64,000 nucleotides of DNA from Pseudomonas sp. LS1212 (lineage in GTDB: Bacteria; Pseudomonadota; Gammaproteobacteria; Pseudomonadales; Pseudomonadaceae): contig NZ_CP102951.1 in the NCBI RefSeq assembly GCF_024741815.1, positions 905,001 to 969,000 on the forward strand, written 5' to 3'. The notes beneath the pieces were generated by a model that had not been told where the DNA came from, searched no databases, and was given only the letters and a program-made list of their open reading frames with translations. How positions within the stretch are numbered: position 1 is the stretch's first letter; the number at the start of each line of letters is the position of its first letter. This document shows positions 17,931 to 27,247 of this stretch, piece by piece. Position numbers and translations under genes: made by a program.

Positions 17931-18101
17931 GACAGGGGCTCTTCCCAGGAATTGTGGATAACATCGCCACCAGTTGGGCTGGCGGCGGGAGCGAACGAGA
18001 ATTGCTCATTTACCATTGTAAACTCCGCGATCTCGTCCGCTTTCTCGCAGGGCTCTCGCTCGCGATGTTACCTAAGCAACTCCGGCTAACCGAGTAACGA
18101 A

Positions 18102-18692
18102 TTACTCTGCAGCAGGTTCTACTGGTACACGTGGAGCGTGAACGTTGGCTACTGCCAGGTCGTTGCCGTGAGCCAGTGCCACGAACTCAACGCCGTTTGG
18201 CGCCTTGAGGTCGGACAGGTGGATGATCGCGCCGATTTCAGCGTTAGCCAGGTCGACTTCGATGAACTCAGGCAGATCTTTCGGCAGGCAGCTGACTTCG
18301 ATTTCGCCAACAATGTGGGAGATCTCGCCACCTTTCTTGACCGGTGCTTCTTCGTTGATGAAGTGCACTGGAACAACAGCGGTCAGCTTCTGACCAGCAA
18401 CGACGCGAACGAAGTCAGCGTGCATTACGTGGCCTTTGGCTGGGTGACGTTGCAGCGCCTTGATCACGACGTTCTGCTTGGTGCCGCCAACGTTCAGTTC
18501 GATAACGTGGCTGAAAGCAGCTTCGTTTTCCAGCAGCTTGGCAACTTCTTTAGCCAGCATGCTGATGGATTCAGGGGCTTTGTCGCCGCCGTATACGACT
18601 GCTGGAACCAGGCTTGCGAGACGACGCAGGCGGCGGCTCGCACCTTTCCCCAGGTCGGAACGCACTTCAGCATTCAGAGTAAAATCGTTCAT
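18102..18692 (-). CDS. rplY: Ribosomal protein L25 (CTC form)
   Basis: This 196-residue protein combines an N-terminal L25 domain (MNDFTLNAEVRSDLGKGASR, about 1-95), which binds 5S rRNA, with a C-terminal TL5/CTC beta domain (about 96-190). The start at 18692 is preceded by GGAG with a 7-nt spacer, so the upstream ATG is not used. It sits between prs and pth, the usual pseudomonad order. The CTC form is longer than the 94-residue E. coli L25. Confidence 0.96.
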   Translation of the reverse strand: MNDFTLNAEVRSDLGKGASRRLRRLASLVPAVVYGGDKAPESISMLAKEVAKLLENEAAFSHVIELNVGGTKQNVVIKALQRHPAKGHVMHADFVRVVAGQKLTAVVPVHFINEEAPVKKGGEISHIVGEIEVSCLPKDLPEFIEVDLANAEIGAIIHLSDLKAPNGVEFVALAHGNDLAVANVHAPRVPVEPAAE

Positions 18693-18756
18693 TTTGTATC
18701 TCCAAAATAACCACACTCGCCCCAGCGTTTGCGACCAGCGCTAAAGGCGATATGGG

Positions 18757-18803
18757 CAAAAAAGCCCCGCCCCGACAGATGTGCCGGGGCGGGGCGCTTT
18801 TCG
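18757..18803 (-). terminator. Terminator downstream of prs
   Basis: Minus-strand AAAAGCGCCCCGCCCCGG and its complement form a very GC-rich stem with a short loop and a T tail. It separates prs from rplY, so rplY must have its own promoter in the 64 bp that follow. Confidence 0.85.
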
Positions 18804-18833
18804 TCAACGAGATGCGTGCGAAGGGCTGAGCCC

Positions 18834-19775
18834 TTAGCGGAACATCGCGCTGATCGATTCTTCGTTGCTGATGCGGCGAACCGCTTCGGCGACTACCGGT
18901 GCGATATCCAGTTGACGGATACGCGCACAGGCTTGTGCTGCAGCGGACAGCGGGATGGTGTTGGTCACCACCAGCTCGTCCAGCACGGAATTTTCAATGT
19001 TTTCGATCGCCCGACCCGACAGCACAGGGTGTGTGCAGTAGGCAAAGACCTTGGCAGCGCCATGCTCTTTCAACGCCTTGGCCGCATGGCACAGGGTGCC
19101 GGCGGTATCGACCATGTCATCGACCAGAATACAGGTACGCCCTTCGACATCACCGATGATATGCATCACTTCGGACTGATTGGCTTTCTCACGGCGCTTG
19201 TCGATGATCCCGAGATCCACGCCTAGGGACTTGGCAACGGCACGTGCACGCACGACGCCACCGATATCCGGGGATACGATCATCAGGTTTTCGAAGCGTT
19301 GATCTTCGATGTCATCCACCAGAACGGGGGAGCCGTAGATGTTATCTACCGGAATATCGAAGAAACCCTGGATTTGGTCAGCATGCAGATCAACCGTGAG
19401 AACACGGTCGATCCCGACTACGGTCAGCATGTCAGCAACGACTTTCGCGCTGATAGCGACGCGTGCGGAACGCGGACGGCGATCCTGGCGGGCATAACCA
19501 AAGTAAGGAATCACCGCAGTGATTCGGGACGCTGAGGAACGGCGGAAGGCATCGGCCATCACAACCAGTTCCATCAGATTGTCGTTGGTCGGAGCGCAGG
19601 TCGGCTGAATGATAAAGACGTCTTTACCGCGGACGTTTTCATTAATCTCAGTGCTGATTTCGCCGTCGGAAAATTTACCGACAGAGACGTCACCCAGTGG
19701 GATATGCAGCTGACGTACGACACGCCGAGCCAGATCGGGGTTGGCGTTCCCCGTAAAGACCATCATCTTGGACAC
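18834..19775 (-). CDS. prs: Ribose-phosphate pyrophosphokinase
   Basis: This 313-residue PRPP synthase makes PRPP from ribose 5-phosphate and ATP for purine, pyrimidine, histidine, tryptophan and NAD synthesis. The PRPP loop DDMVDTAGT, the GYARQDRRPR ATP-site segment and the CTHPVLSG region are all present. The start is GTG at 19775 (MSKMMVFTGNANPDLARR), which matches the family length; the longer ORF would run into the promoter and toward the tRNA gene. tRNA-Gln lies 48 bp upstream. Confidence 0.96.
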   Translation of the reverse strand: MSKMMVFTGNANPDLARRVVRQLHIPLGDVSVGKFSDGEISTEINENVRGKDVFIIQPTCAPTNDNLMELVVMADAFRRSSASRITAVIPYFGYARQDRRPRSARVAISAKVVADMLTVVGIDRVLTVDLHADQIQGFFDIPVDNIYGSPVLVDDIEDQRFENLMIVSPDIGGVVRARAVAKSLGVDLGIIDKRREKANQSEVMHIIGDVEGRTCILVDDMVDTAGTLCHAAKALKEHGAAKVFAYCTHPVLSGRAIENIENSVLDELVVTNTIPLSAAAQACARIRQLDIAPVVAEAVRRISNEESISAMFR

Positions 19776-19823
19776 GCGCAGTACCTGAAGGCTGAGGGTA
19801 TACCTGGATGAGTATAAGGAAAA

Positions 19824-19898
19824 TGGCAGGGGCGGCTGGATTCGAACCAACGCATGGCAGGATCAAAACCTGCTGCCTTACCGCTTGGCGACGCCCCT
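19824..19898 (-). tRNA. tRNA-Gln (TTG)
   Basis: The 75-nt cloverleaf includes CCA. The acceptor is AGGGGCG with CGCCCCT, the anticodon loop is TTTTGAT (anticodon TTG), and the T-loop is TTCGAAT. It lies between ispE and prs on the same strand and may be co-transcribed with them, as is common for this tRNA in pseudomonads. Confidence 0.93.
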
Positions 19899-19932
19899 GT
19901 ATCTGTTGCTGCGAGTACCTGATACTCGATTC

Positions 19933-20784
19933 CTAGAGCAGACTTTGCAGCTTGCGATGCAACATCGAAATGTTGCTTCCTTTTGCTACAAACCCTGTTT
20001 GGGTCCCTGCAAGAAGGGCCAAAACTTTATCAGCTTCAGCTTTGCTTGGGAAGGCCCCAAACACACAACTTCCAGTTCCGGTGAGTCTAGCATCAGTGAA
20101 TTTGTTTAGCAAATTCAGTGAGTTACGTATTTCTGGGTAACTCTGCTCTACCACCGGTTGGCAGTCATTTCGACTGTTTCCCTTGGGAACGGGGCGCATA
20201 TTAATGGGCGTTGAATCACGTGTCAACAATGGATGTGAAAAAATTTCTGCTGTACTTACAGATACTTGCGGGACAAGCACGACATACCAGGGTTCTTCGG
20301 GATCTACCGGGGTGAGGATCTCGCCCACGCCCTCGGCGAACGCCGCGTGCCCACGCACGAAAACCGGCACGTCGGCCCCCAGTTTCAGGCCCAGTGCGGC
20401 CAGGCGATCTTCACTCACGTCCAGCTTCCAGAGGTAATTGAGCCCCAGCAGCGTGGTGGCTGCATCGGAACTGCCGCCGCCGATCCCGCCGCCCATGGGC
20501 AGGATTTTTTTCAGCCAGATATCCGCCCCGAGTTTGCCGCCGGACAGATTTTGCAGTTGTCGAGCGGCCTTGACGATCAGGTTGCTCTCATGGGGAACGT
20601 TGTCGATTTCCGTGCGCAGATGTATTTCGCCATCGTCGCGCAAGGCGAAAGACAGCTCGTCGCCGTAATCGAGAAACTGAAAGAGGGTCTGCAACTCGTG
20701 ATAGCCGTCAGGACGGCGCCCGAGAATGTGCAGCATCAGGTTGAGCTTGGCCGGGGCGGGCAGGGTCAGGGTAGGCTGGGACAT
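19933..20784 (-). CDS. ispE: 4-diphosphocytidyl-2-C-methyl-D-erythritol kinase
   Basis: This 283-residue GHMP kinase carries the PAPAKLNLMLHILGRRPDGY N-terminal motif and the glycine-rich ATP loop PMGGGIGGGSSDAAT near residue 95. It phosphorylates CDP-methylerythritol in the MEP isoprenoid pathway. It is followed within 35 bp by tRNA-Gln and preceded within 2 bp by lolB, the gene order known in many gammaproteobacteria (lolB-ispE-prs). Confidence 0.97.
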   Translation of the reverse strand: MSQPTLTLPAPAKLNLMLHILGRRPDGYHELQTLFQFLDYGDELSFALRDDGEIHLRTEIDNVPHESNLIVKAARQLQNLSGGKLGADIWLKKILPMGGGIGGGSSDAATTLLGLNYLWKLDVSEDRLAALGLKLGADVPVFVRGHAAFAEGVGEILTPVDPEEPWYVVLVPQVSVSTAEIFSHPLLTRDSTPINMRPVPKGNSRNDCQPVVEQSYPEIRNSLNLLNKFTDARLTGTGSCVFGAFPSKAEADKVLALLAGTQTGFVAKGSNISMLHRKLQSLL

Positions 20785-20785
20785 G

Positions 20786-21403
20786 TCAGTGCCCCAGTTG
20801 GCGTGGTTGCCAATCCTTGACGACGAGTGTCACGTCGAGGTCGCGGCCATGCAGCTTGAGGCGTTCAGGCAGCCAGTAGCCCTTGTGCTGGGTGTAGCTC
20901 AAATATTCGACGCTCCAGCCATCCTGCTCGAGGTTGGCCAGGCGGCTGTCGCTGTCCAGGGTCAGACGACTCTTGCTGTCGGGGGCGGGCAAGCCACGTA
21001 CCCACCAGACCAGATGCGAGACCGGCAGTTTCCAGCCCATTTGCTCTTCAAGCAGGTTTTCGGGGCTATGGGCTTCATAGCGGCCCTGGTTGGCAACTTC
21101 CAGCACGACCTGGCCGGGGCGGCCGGTGAGGCGGGCGGCGCCGCGCCCGAGCGGGCCGGACAGGCGGATGTCGTAGTACTCCTGGCGCTGCAGCCAGAAC
21201 AATGTGCCACTGCCCGAATCCTTTGGCGCACGGATGCCGACCTTGCCGTTGATTTGCCAGCCGTCGAGTTGACTCAGCTGCTCTTTGTGCTCGCGCCATT
21301 GTTGGCGATTGCCCTGACCTTCGAGGGCTTCCCTGGGGCCCAGGGCGGCACAGCCGGCGAGCAGGGCGATGAAGCTGAACGTAATGAAGTGGCGCAAAAA
21401 CAT
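20786..21403 (-). CDS. lolB: Outer-membrane lipoprotein LolB
   Basis: This 205-residue lipoprotein has a signal peptide ending in the lipobox LLAGC (Cys at about residue 18). LolB accepts lipoproteins from LolA and inserts them in the outer membrane. A Trp-rich GTLFWLQRQEYYDIRLSGPLG segment and the hydrophobic-cavity beta strands fit the family. It lies 4 bp after lbcA and 1 bp before ispE, so the three are one operon. Confidence 0.93.
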   Translation of the reverse strand: MFLRHFITFSFIALLAGCAALGPREALEGQGNRQQWREHKEQLSQLDGWQINGKVGIRAPKDSGSGTLFWLQRQEYYDIRLSGPLGRGAARLTGRPGQVVLEVANQGRYEAHSPENLLEEQMGWKLPVSHLVWWVRGLPAPDSKSRLTLDSDSRLANLEQDGWSVEYLSYTQHKGYWLPERLKLHGRDLDVTLVVKDWQPRQLGH

Positions 21404-21407
21404 GGCT

Positions 21408-23135
21408 TTAGAGGGTCTCGGATCCGGTCAGGCGCAGCACGGTGCTGCGCAGGATAGGGCTGTCGGGTTGGTCCTTGAGCGCTTTGCTCCAGACTTTTCG
21501 GGCTTCGCGTTGCTTGCCGTTGGCCCAGAGCACTTCGCCCAGGTGAGCGGCGACTTCGTGATCGGGGAAGCGTTCCAGGGCCTGGCGCAACAGGCGTTCG
21601 GCCTCATCGAGGTTACCCAGGCGATAGTTCACCCAGCCGAGGCTGTCGAGAACCGCCGGGTCTTCCGGATTGAGCTTGTGCGCCTGTTCGATCAGCGTTT
21701 TGGCTTCGGCATAGCGGGTAGTGCGATCGGACAGGGTGTAACCCAGGGCATTGAGGGCCATGGCGTTGTCCGGCTCGCGCTTGATGATGGTGCGCAGGTC
21801 TTTTTCCATCTGCGCCAGGTCGTTGCGCTTTTCAGCCAGCATGGCTCGGGTGTAGAGCAGGTTCAGGTCCTCGGGATACTGCTTGAGGGCTTGTTCGAGC
21901 ACTTGCCAGGCTTGCTGTTGCTTGTTGTTGTTGACCAGGGTCTCGGATTCGATCAAGTACAACTGGATAGCGTAATCGGGCTGGATTTCACGGGCCGCTG
22001 ACAGGCGCTGGGAGGCCTCGGCCGAACGCCCGTTGGCCACCAGGATGTCGGCCTGGCGCAACTGTGCCGGTAGATAGTCGTTGCCGGGGCCGACTTGCGC
22101 ATACTCGATCAAGGCGCCTTGCGGATCCTTGCGTTCTTCATGGACGCGGCCCAGGTTCAAATGCGCCGAGTCGACATGGCTGCCACGGGCGATAAGGTCT
22201 TCCAGGTAACCGGCAGCCTCATCCCAGGCCTTGGCCTCCATGCACACCAGTGCCAGTGAATAGCGCAGTTCATCGTCATCGGGATATTGCTGAACCAGGC
22301 TCGAGAATTCGACCTTGGCGTCGTCGAGCCGGTCCTGTTCGACCAGTGTGCGCGCGTAGGTCAGGCGCAGGCGCTTGTCATCGGGGTATTGGCGAATGCT
22401 CTTTTCCAGCAGCGGTATGGCTTCCTTGCCCCGATTGAGGCTTTGCAACAGGCGGGCACGCAAAAGCATCGGGGCAATTTCGCCTTCTTCCGGCGGGTTG
22501 TCTTCGAGCAGCCTCAGCGCCCCTTGGGAATCACCGTTCTGCTGCAACAACAGGGCCTTGCCGAACAGCAATTGACTGTTGTTCGGGTATTTGGCCAGCA
22601 GGCGGTCGAAACTTTGCAGCAAGCCGTCGCGGGTGTCCTGATCGGTTTCGGCAGCCGACAGGGCGAGGAAATCGAAATGGGTATCGCCCTGACCTTGCAG
22701 GACCTTTTCCATATAGGCCATCGAGTCGTCGTAGCGACCTGCGCGCGCCAGCTGAACGGCCGCTGCGCGCTGGGCATCGAGGTTGCCAGTGTCGTTTCGT
22801 GCCCAGATCAATGCCGTGTCGAGGGCCGCCGGATCGGCGCCCAGGTACTCGGCGATTCGAAAGGCGCGCTCGGAAATACCCGGATCCTGCGTGTTGATCG
22901 CCTGGGTTACATAGTTGTCCAGGGCGATATCGAAGCGATTGCGCTGGCCGGCCAATTCCGCAGCCAGGAGGCTGTAGATCGTGTCCTGGCTGAATGATCC
23001 ATACACCTGGGGCTTGGCTTCAGGCGCCTTGGCGGTTTCTTCGACGGGCGGTGAGCCGTCTTGTGAAACGGGCAACCAGGCCTGGCAACCCTGGAGCATG
23101 ACAAAGGCAAGGAACAATGCGGAAGATCTATTCAT
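21408..23135 (-). CDS. lbcA: LbcA, TPR lipoprotein partner of the CtpA protease
   Basis: This 575-residue lipoprotein has a short signal peptide with lipobox MLQGC (Cys at about 17) and about ten tetratricopeptide repeats over residues 40-570. By family and position next to lolB it matches P. aeruginosa PA4667 (LbcA), which recruits the periplasmic protease CtpA to cleave cell-wall hydrolases. ATG at 23135 (MNRSSALFLAF) is chosen because it gives a proper signal peptide; an upstream ATG would add 26 residues. It is divergent from hemA. Confidence 0.9.
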   Translation of the reverse strand: MNRSSALFLAFVMLQGCQAWLPVSQDGSPPVEETAKAPEAKPQVYGSFSQDTIYSLLAAELAGQRNRFDIALDNYVTQAINTQDPGISERAFRIAEYLGADPAALDTALIWARNDTGNLDAQRAAAVQLARAGRYDDSMAYMEKVLQGQGDTHFDFLALSAAETDQDTRDGLLQSFDRLLAKYPNNSQLLFGKALLLQQNGDSQGALRLLEDNPPEEGEIAPMLLRARLLQSLNRGKEAIPLLEKSIRQYPDDKRLRLTYARTLVEQDRLDDAKVEFSSLVQQYPDDDELRYSLALVCMEAKAWDEAAGYLEDLIARGSHVDSAHLNLGRVHEERKDPQGALIEYAQVGPGNDYLPAQLRQADILVANGRSAEASQRLSAAREIQPDYAIQLYLIESETLVNNNKQQQAWQVLEQALKQYPEDLNLLYTRAMLAEKRNDLAQMEKDLRTIIKREPDNAMALNALGYTLSDRTTRYAEAKTLIEQAHKLNPEDPAVLDSLGWVNYRLGNLDEAERLLRQALERFPDHEVAAHLGEVLWANGKQREARKVWSKALKDQPDSPILRSTVLRLTGSETL

Positions 23136-23310
23136 ATTGGGGAATTGGCGACTAACCTGCGGTCGGATCATCATGACACAAGCGCTAGGGCAAACCCATA
23201 ATTGATGGCACATCCAGACACGGACTATTGAGACAATAGAGAGCGGAGGTTGTTCTCAATCTAGCGAAGTAGGACAATTGTCGGCTTCTCGACATCATCA
23301 GCGACCTTGA

Positions 23311-24588
23311 ATGGCCTTTCTTGCCCTCGGTATCAACCATAAGACTGCCTCAGTAGACGTGCGCGAGCGCGTGGCGTTTACCCCTGAGCAGCTGGTCGAG
23401 GCCTTGCAGCAGCTCTGCCGCCTGACCCACAGCCGCGAAGCTGCGATCCTCTCGACCTGTAATCGCAGCGAGCTGTATATAGAACAGGATCACCTGGGGG
23501 CCGACAGCGTTCTGCGCTGGCTGGCCGAATACCACCAGTTGAGCCTGGACGAGCTGCGTGCCAGTGCGTACATCCATGAAGATGACGCGGCGGTAAGGCA
23601 CATGATGCGGGTCGCCTCCGGGCTCGATTCGCTGGTGCTGGGCGAGCCGCAGATCCTCGGCCAGATGAAATCGGCCTATGCCGTGGCCCGCGAGGCGGGC
23701 ACCATTGGTCCGCTGCTGGGGCGTTTGTTCCAGGCCACCTTCAGCGCGGCCAAGCAGGTGCGTACCGACACCGCCATCGGCGAGAACCCGGTTTCGGTGG
23801 CCTTTGCCGCGGTGAGCCTGGCCAAGCAGATTTTCAGCGATCTGGCCCGTAGCCAGGCCTTGCTGATCGGTGCTGGCGAGACTATCACCCTGGTTGCCCG
23901 CCATCTGCACGAGCAGGGCGTCAAGCGTATCGTGGTGGCTAACCGGACGCTGGAGCGCGCGAGTACTCTGGCCGAACAGTTCGGTGCGCATGCCGTGCTG
24001 CTTTCCGATATCCCGCATGAGCTGGTCAACAGCGACATCGTGATCAGTTCTACTGCAAGCCAGTTGCCGATTTTGGGCAAGGGCGCGGTGGAAAGCGCGC
24101 TGAAGCTGCGCAAACACAAGCCGATTTTCATGGTCGATATCGCCGTACCGCGCGATATCGAACCGGAAGTCGGCGAGATGGACGACGTTTACCTCTATTC
24201 GGTCGATGACCTGCACGAAGTCGTTGCAGAGAATCTCAAGAGCCGACAAGGTGCAGCTCAGGCGGCTGAAGAGCTGGTTGCCGTGGGCGCCGAAGACTTC
24301 ATGCTGCGCTTGCGTGAGTTGGCGGCAGTCGATGTGCTCAAGGCCTACCGCCAGCAGAGCGAGCGCATGCGCGACGAGGAGCTGCAAAAGGCCCAGCGGT
24401 TGCTGGCCAATGGCACCAGCGCCGAAGACGTGCTGGTGCAACTGGCCCGTGGTCTGACCAACAAATTGTTGCATGCACCGAGCGTGCAACTGAAAAAGCT
24501 GTCTGCCGAAGGCCGCCTCGATGCGCTGGCCATGGCCCAAGAACTCTTTGCCCTCGGTGAGGGCCCGACGGATAAAACCCCGCAATGA
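23311..24588 (+). CDS. hemA: Glutamyl-tRNA reductase
   Basis: This 425-residue enzyme starts the C5 path to heme by reducing glutamyl-tRNA to glutamate-1-semialdehyde. The N-terminal NHKTASVDVRE and the catalytic Cys in LSTCNRSELY (near residue 50) are present. GAGETI near 190 belongs to the NADPH-binding domain, and a C-terminal dimerisation helix follows. It opens the hemA-prfA-prmC-moeB-murI operon, overlapping prfA by 4 nt. No strong ribosome site is visible before its ATG. Confidence 0.97.
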   Translation: MAFLALGINHKTASVDVRERVAFTPEQLVEALQQLCRLTHSREAAILSTCNRSELYIEQDHLGADSVLRWLAEYHQLSLDELRASAYIHEDDAAVRHMMRVASGLDSLVLGEPQILGQMKSAYAVAREAGTIGPLLGRLFQATFSAAKQVRTDTAIGENPVSVAFAAVSLAKQIFSDLARSQALLIGAGETITLVARHLHEQGVKRIVVANRTLERASTLAEQFGAHAVLLSDIPHELVNSDIVISSTASQLPILGKGAVESALKLRKHKPIFMVDIAVPRDIEPEVGEMDDVYLYSVDDLHEVVAENLKSRQGAAQAAEELVAVGAEDFMLRLRELAAVDVLKAYRQQSERMRDEELQKAQRLLANGTSAEDVLVQLARGLTNKLLHAPSVQLKKLSAEGRLDALAMAQELFALGEGPTDKTPQ

Positions 24589-25667
24589 AAGCGTCACTGC
24601 GCAATAAACTGGAGACCATCCAGGACCGTTTCGAGGAATTGACTGCCCTGTTGGGCGATGCCGAAGTCATTTCCGAGCAAACCCGATTTCGTGCCTATTC
24701 CAAGGAGTACGCCGAACTCGAGCCTATCGCGGCAGCCTGGCAGCGCTGGTGCAAGGTCCAGGATGATCTGGAAGGGGCGCAGGCATTGCTCAAGGACAGC
24801 GACCCGGACATGCGTGAAATGGCCGTGGAAGAAGTCCGCGAAGCCAAGGAGCAACTCGTCGAGCTCGAAGGCCAGTTGCAACGCATGCTGCTGCCCAAGG
24901 ATCCCAACGACGGTCGCAACGTGTTCCTGGAAATTCGTGCCGGCACCGGTGGCGATGAGGCGGCGATTTTCTCCGGCGACCTGTTCCGCATGTATTCACG
25001 CTATGCCGAACGGCGCGGCTGGCGGCTCGAGATCCTCTCCGAGAACGAAGGCGAGCACGGCGGCTACAAAGAGGTCATTGCCCGGGTCGAAGGCGAGCAC
25101 GTCTACGGCAAGCTGAAATTCGAATCCGGCGCTCACCGCGTCCAGCGCGTGCCGGAGACCGAGTCCCAGGGCCGTGTGCATACGTCCGCCTGCACCGTGG
25201 CGGTGTTGCCCGAACCCGACGAACAGGTGGCGATCGAGATCAACCCGGCCGATCTGCGCGTCGATACCTACCGCTCTTCGGGGGCCGGTGGCCAGCACGT
25301 CAACAAGACCGATTCGGCAATCCGCATCACCCACTTGCCGACCGGTATCGTGGTCGAGTGCCAGGAAGAACGCTCCCAGCACAAGAACCGCGCGCGGGCC
25401 ATGTCGTGGCTTTCGGCCAAATTGAACGACATGCAGACCAGCGCCGCGCAGAATGCGATTGCCAGCGAACGCAAGTTGCTGGTGGGCTCGGGCGACCGAT
25501 CCGAGCGCATTCGCACCTACAACTATCCACAAGGCCGCGTGACGGATCACCGCATCAATCTGACCTTGTATTCCCTCGATGAGGTCCTGGCAGGTGGCGT
25601 CGACGCGGTAATCGAACCGCTGCTGGCCGAGTACCAGGCCGATCAACTTGCAGCACTGGGTGAGTAA
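24585..25667 (+). CDS. prfA: Peptide chain release factor RF1
   Basis: This 360-residue RF1 has the codon-recognition PxT motif (VPETES) near residue 187 and the universal GGQ motif in SGAGGQHVNKTDS near residue 232, which triggers peptide release. Placement between hemA and prmC is meaningful, because PrmC methylates the Gln of GGQ. Its start overlaps the hemA stop by 4 nt. Confidence 0.98.
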   Translation: MKASLRNKLETIQDRFEELTALLGDAEVISEQTRFRAYSKEYAELEPIAAAWQRWCKVQDDLEGAQALLKDSDPDMREMAVEEVREAKEQLVELEGQLQRMLLPKDPNDGRNVFLEIRAGTGGDEAAIFSGDLFRMYSRYAERRGWRLEILSENEGEHGGYKEVIARVEGEHVYGKLKFESGAHRVQRVPETESQGRVHTSACTVAVLPEPDEQVAIEINPADLRVDTYRSSGAGGQHVNKTDSAIRITHLPTGIVVECQEERSQHKNRARAMSWLSAKLNDMQTSAAQNAIASERKLLVGSGDRSERIRTYNYPQGRVTDHRINLTLYSLDEVLAGGVDAVIEPLLAEYQADQLAALGE

Positions 25668-26498
25668 ATGACGATTATTGCCAGCCTGCTCCGAGGCGCA
25701 GAGCTTCCCGACTCACCGACGGCACGTCTGGATATCGAGCTGTTGCTCGCCGCTGCCTTGGGCAAGAGCCGCAGCTACCTGCACACCTGGCCCGAGCGGA
25801 TTGTCAGCAGCGAGGCGGCGGACACTTTCTCCTCTTACCTGCAGCGACGCCGCGCCGGCGAGCCTGTGGCCTATATCCTTGGCCAGCAAGGTTTCTGGAA
25901 GCTGGACCTGGAAGTCGCGCCACATACGCTGATCCCGCGTCCGGAAACCGAATTGCTGGTGGAAGCGGCACTCAATCTGTTGCCGGCGACCATGGCCCGG
26001 GTTCTGGACCTGGGCACGGGTACCGGTGCGATTGCCCTGGCCGTGGCCTGCGAGCGTCCGGCCTGGCAGGTGACGGCGGTCGACCGGGTACTTGAGGCCG
26101 CGGCCCTGGCCGAGCGCAATCGCCAGCGCTTGCAACTCGAGAACGTAACGGTGCTCAGCAGTCACTGGTTCAGTGCGCTTGAGGGCAAACGCTTCGACTT
26201 GATCATCAGTAACCCACCGTACATTGCCGCCACCGACCCGCATCTGGTGGCGGGTGATGTGCGCTTTGAACCTGCCAGCGCGCTGGTGGCAGGCGATGAC
26301 GGGCTCGATGATTTGCGGACAATCATTGCCCAGGCGCCGGGACACCTCGAGACCGGCGGCTGGCTGTTGCTCGAGCATGGGTACGATCAGGCCGCTGTCG
26401 TGCGCGAGTTGCTGGCCAGACATGATTTCGAGCAGATCGAAAGCCGCCTTGACCTTTCCGGTCACGAGCGCATCAGCCTGGGGCGTCTATCGTGCTGA
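25668..26498 (+). CDS. prmC: Release factor glutamine methyltransferase
   Basis: This 276-residue SAM-dependent methyltransferase has the DLGTGTGAIALAVA SAM loop (about 115-128) and the substrate-binding NPPY motif (IISNPPYIAATDP, near 182). It modifies the GGQ glutamine of RF1 and RF2. The ATG follows the prfA stop directly, and the 3' end overlaps moeB by 7 nt. Confidence 0.97.
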   Translation: MTIIASLLRGAELPDSPTARLDIELLLAAALGKSRSYLHTWPERIVSSEAADTFSSYLQRRRAGEPVAYILGQQGFWKLDLEVAPHTLIPRPETELLVEAALNLLPATMARVLDLGTGTGAIALAVACERPAWQVTAVDRVLEAAALAERNRQRLQLENVTVLSSHWFSALEGKRFDLIISNPPYIAATDPHLVAGDVRFEPASALVAGDDGLDDLRTIIAQAPGHLETGGWLLLEHGYDQAAVVRELLARHDFEQIESRLDLSGHERISLGRLSC

Positions 26499-27247
26499 CC
26501 GACCAGGAATTGCTGCGTTACAGCCGCCAGATTCTGCTGCAGCAGATCGATATCGACGGCCAATTGCGACTCAAGGCAAGCCGTGCATTGATCGTCGGGC
26601 TGGGCGGGCTCGGCTCGCCCGTGGCGTTGTACCTGGCGGCGGCCGGGGTCGGCGAATTGCATCTGGCAGACTTCGACACTGTCGATGTGACCAACCTGCA
26701 GCGCCAGGTCTTGCACGATAGCCAGACGGTAGGCATGAGCAAGGTCGACTCGGCCATTGCTCGCCTGGGTGCGATCAACCCTGAGGTTGCCCTGGTCGCC
26801 CACCGTGCGGCGCTGGACGAGGACTCACTGGCTGCGGCCGTGGCGGCGGTGGATCTGGTGCTCGATTGTTCGGACAATTTTTCGACCCGCGAGGCCGTCA
26901 ATGCGGCCTGCGTGGCGGCGGGCAAACCGCTGGTCAGCGGGGCGGCGATCCGCCTGGAAGGCCAGCTTTCGGTGTTCGATCCCAGGCGCGGTGACAGCCC
27001 TTGCTACCACTGCCTGTACGGGCATGGCAGCGAAGCTGAACTGACCTGCAGTGAAGCCGGCGTGGTCGGCCCGCTGGTGGGGCTGGTCGGTAGTCTGCAG
27101 GCGCTCGAAGCGCTGAAGCTGCTGGCCGGTTTCGGTGAGCCTCTGGTCGGTCGATTGTTGTTGATCGATGCCTTGGGTAGCCGGTTCCGAGAGTTGCGAG
27201 TCAAGCGCGACCCGGCCTGTCGTGTCTGTGCAGATGCCCATGCCTGA
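26492..27247 (+). CDS. moeB: MoeB/ThiF-family adenylyltransferase
   Basis: This 251-residue E1-like enzyme has the GLGGLGSPVALYLAAAGVG nucleotide-binding loop (about 33-51), the catalytic Asp of DCSDNF, and two zinc CxxC pairs (CYHC near 170, CRVC near 245). MoeB adenylates the C-terminus of MoaD for molybdopterin synthesis; ThiF does the same for ThiS. The position in the hemA-prfA-prmC cluster favours MoeB. It starts with GTG and overlaps prmC by 7 nt. Confidence 0.9.
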   Translation: MLTDQELLRYSRQILLQQIDIDGQLRLKASRALIVGLGGLGSPVALYLAAAGVGELHLADFDTVDVTNLQRQVLHDSQTVGMSKVDSAIARLGAINPEVALVAHRAALDEDSLAAAVAAVDLVLDCSDNFSTREAVNAACVAAGKPLVSGAAIRLEGQLSVFDPRRGDSPCYHCLYGHGSEAELTCSEAGVVGPLVGLVGSLQALEALKLLAGFGEPLVGRLLLIDALGSRFRELRVKRDPACRVCADAHA

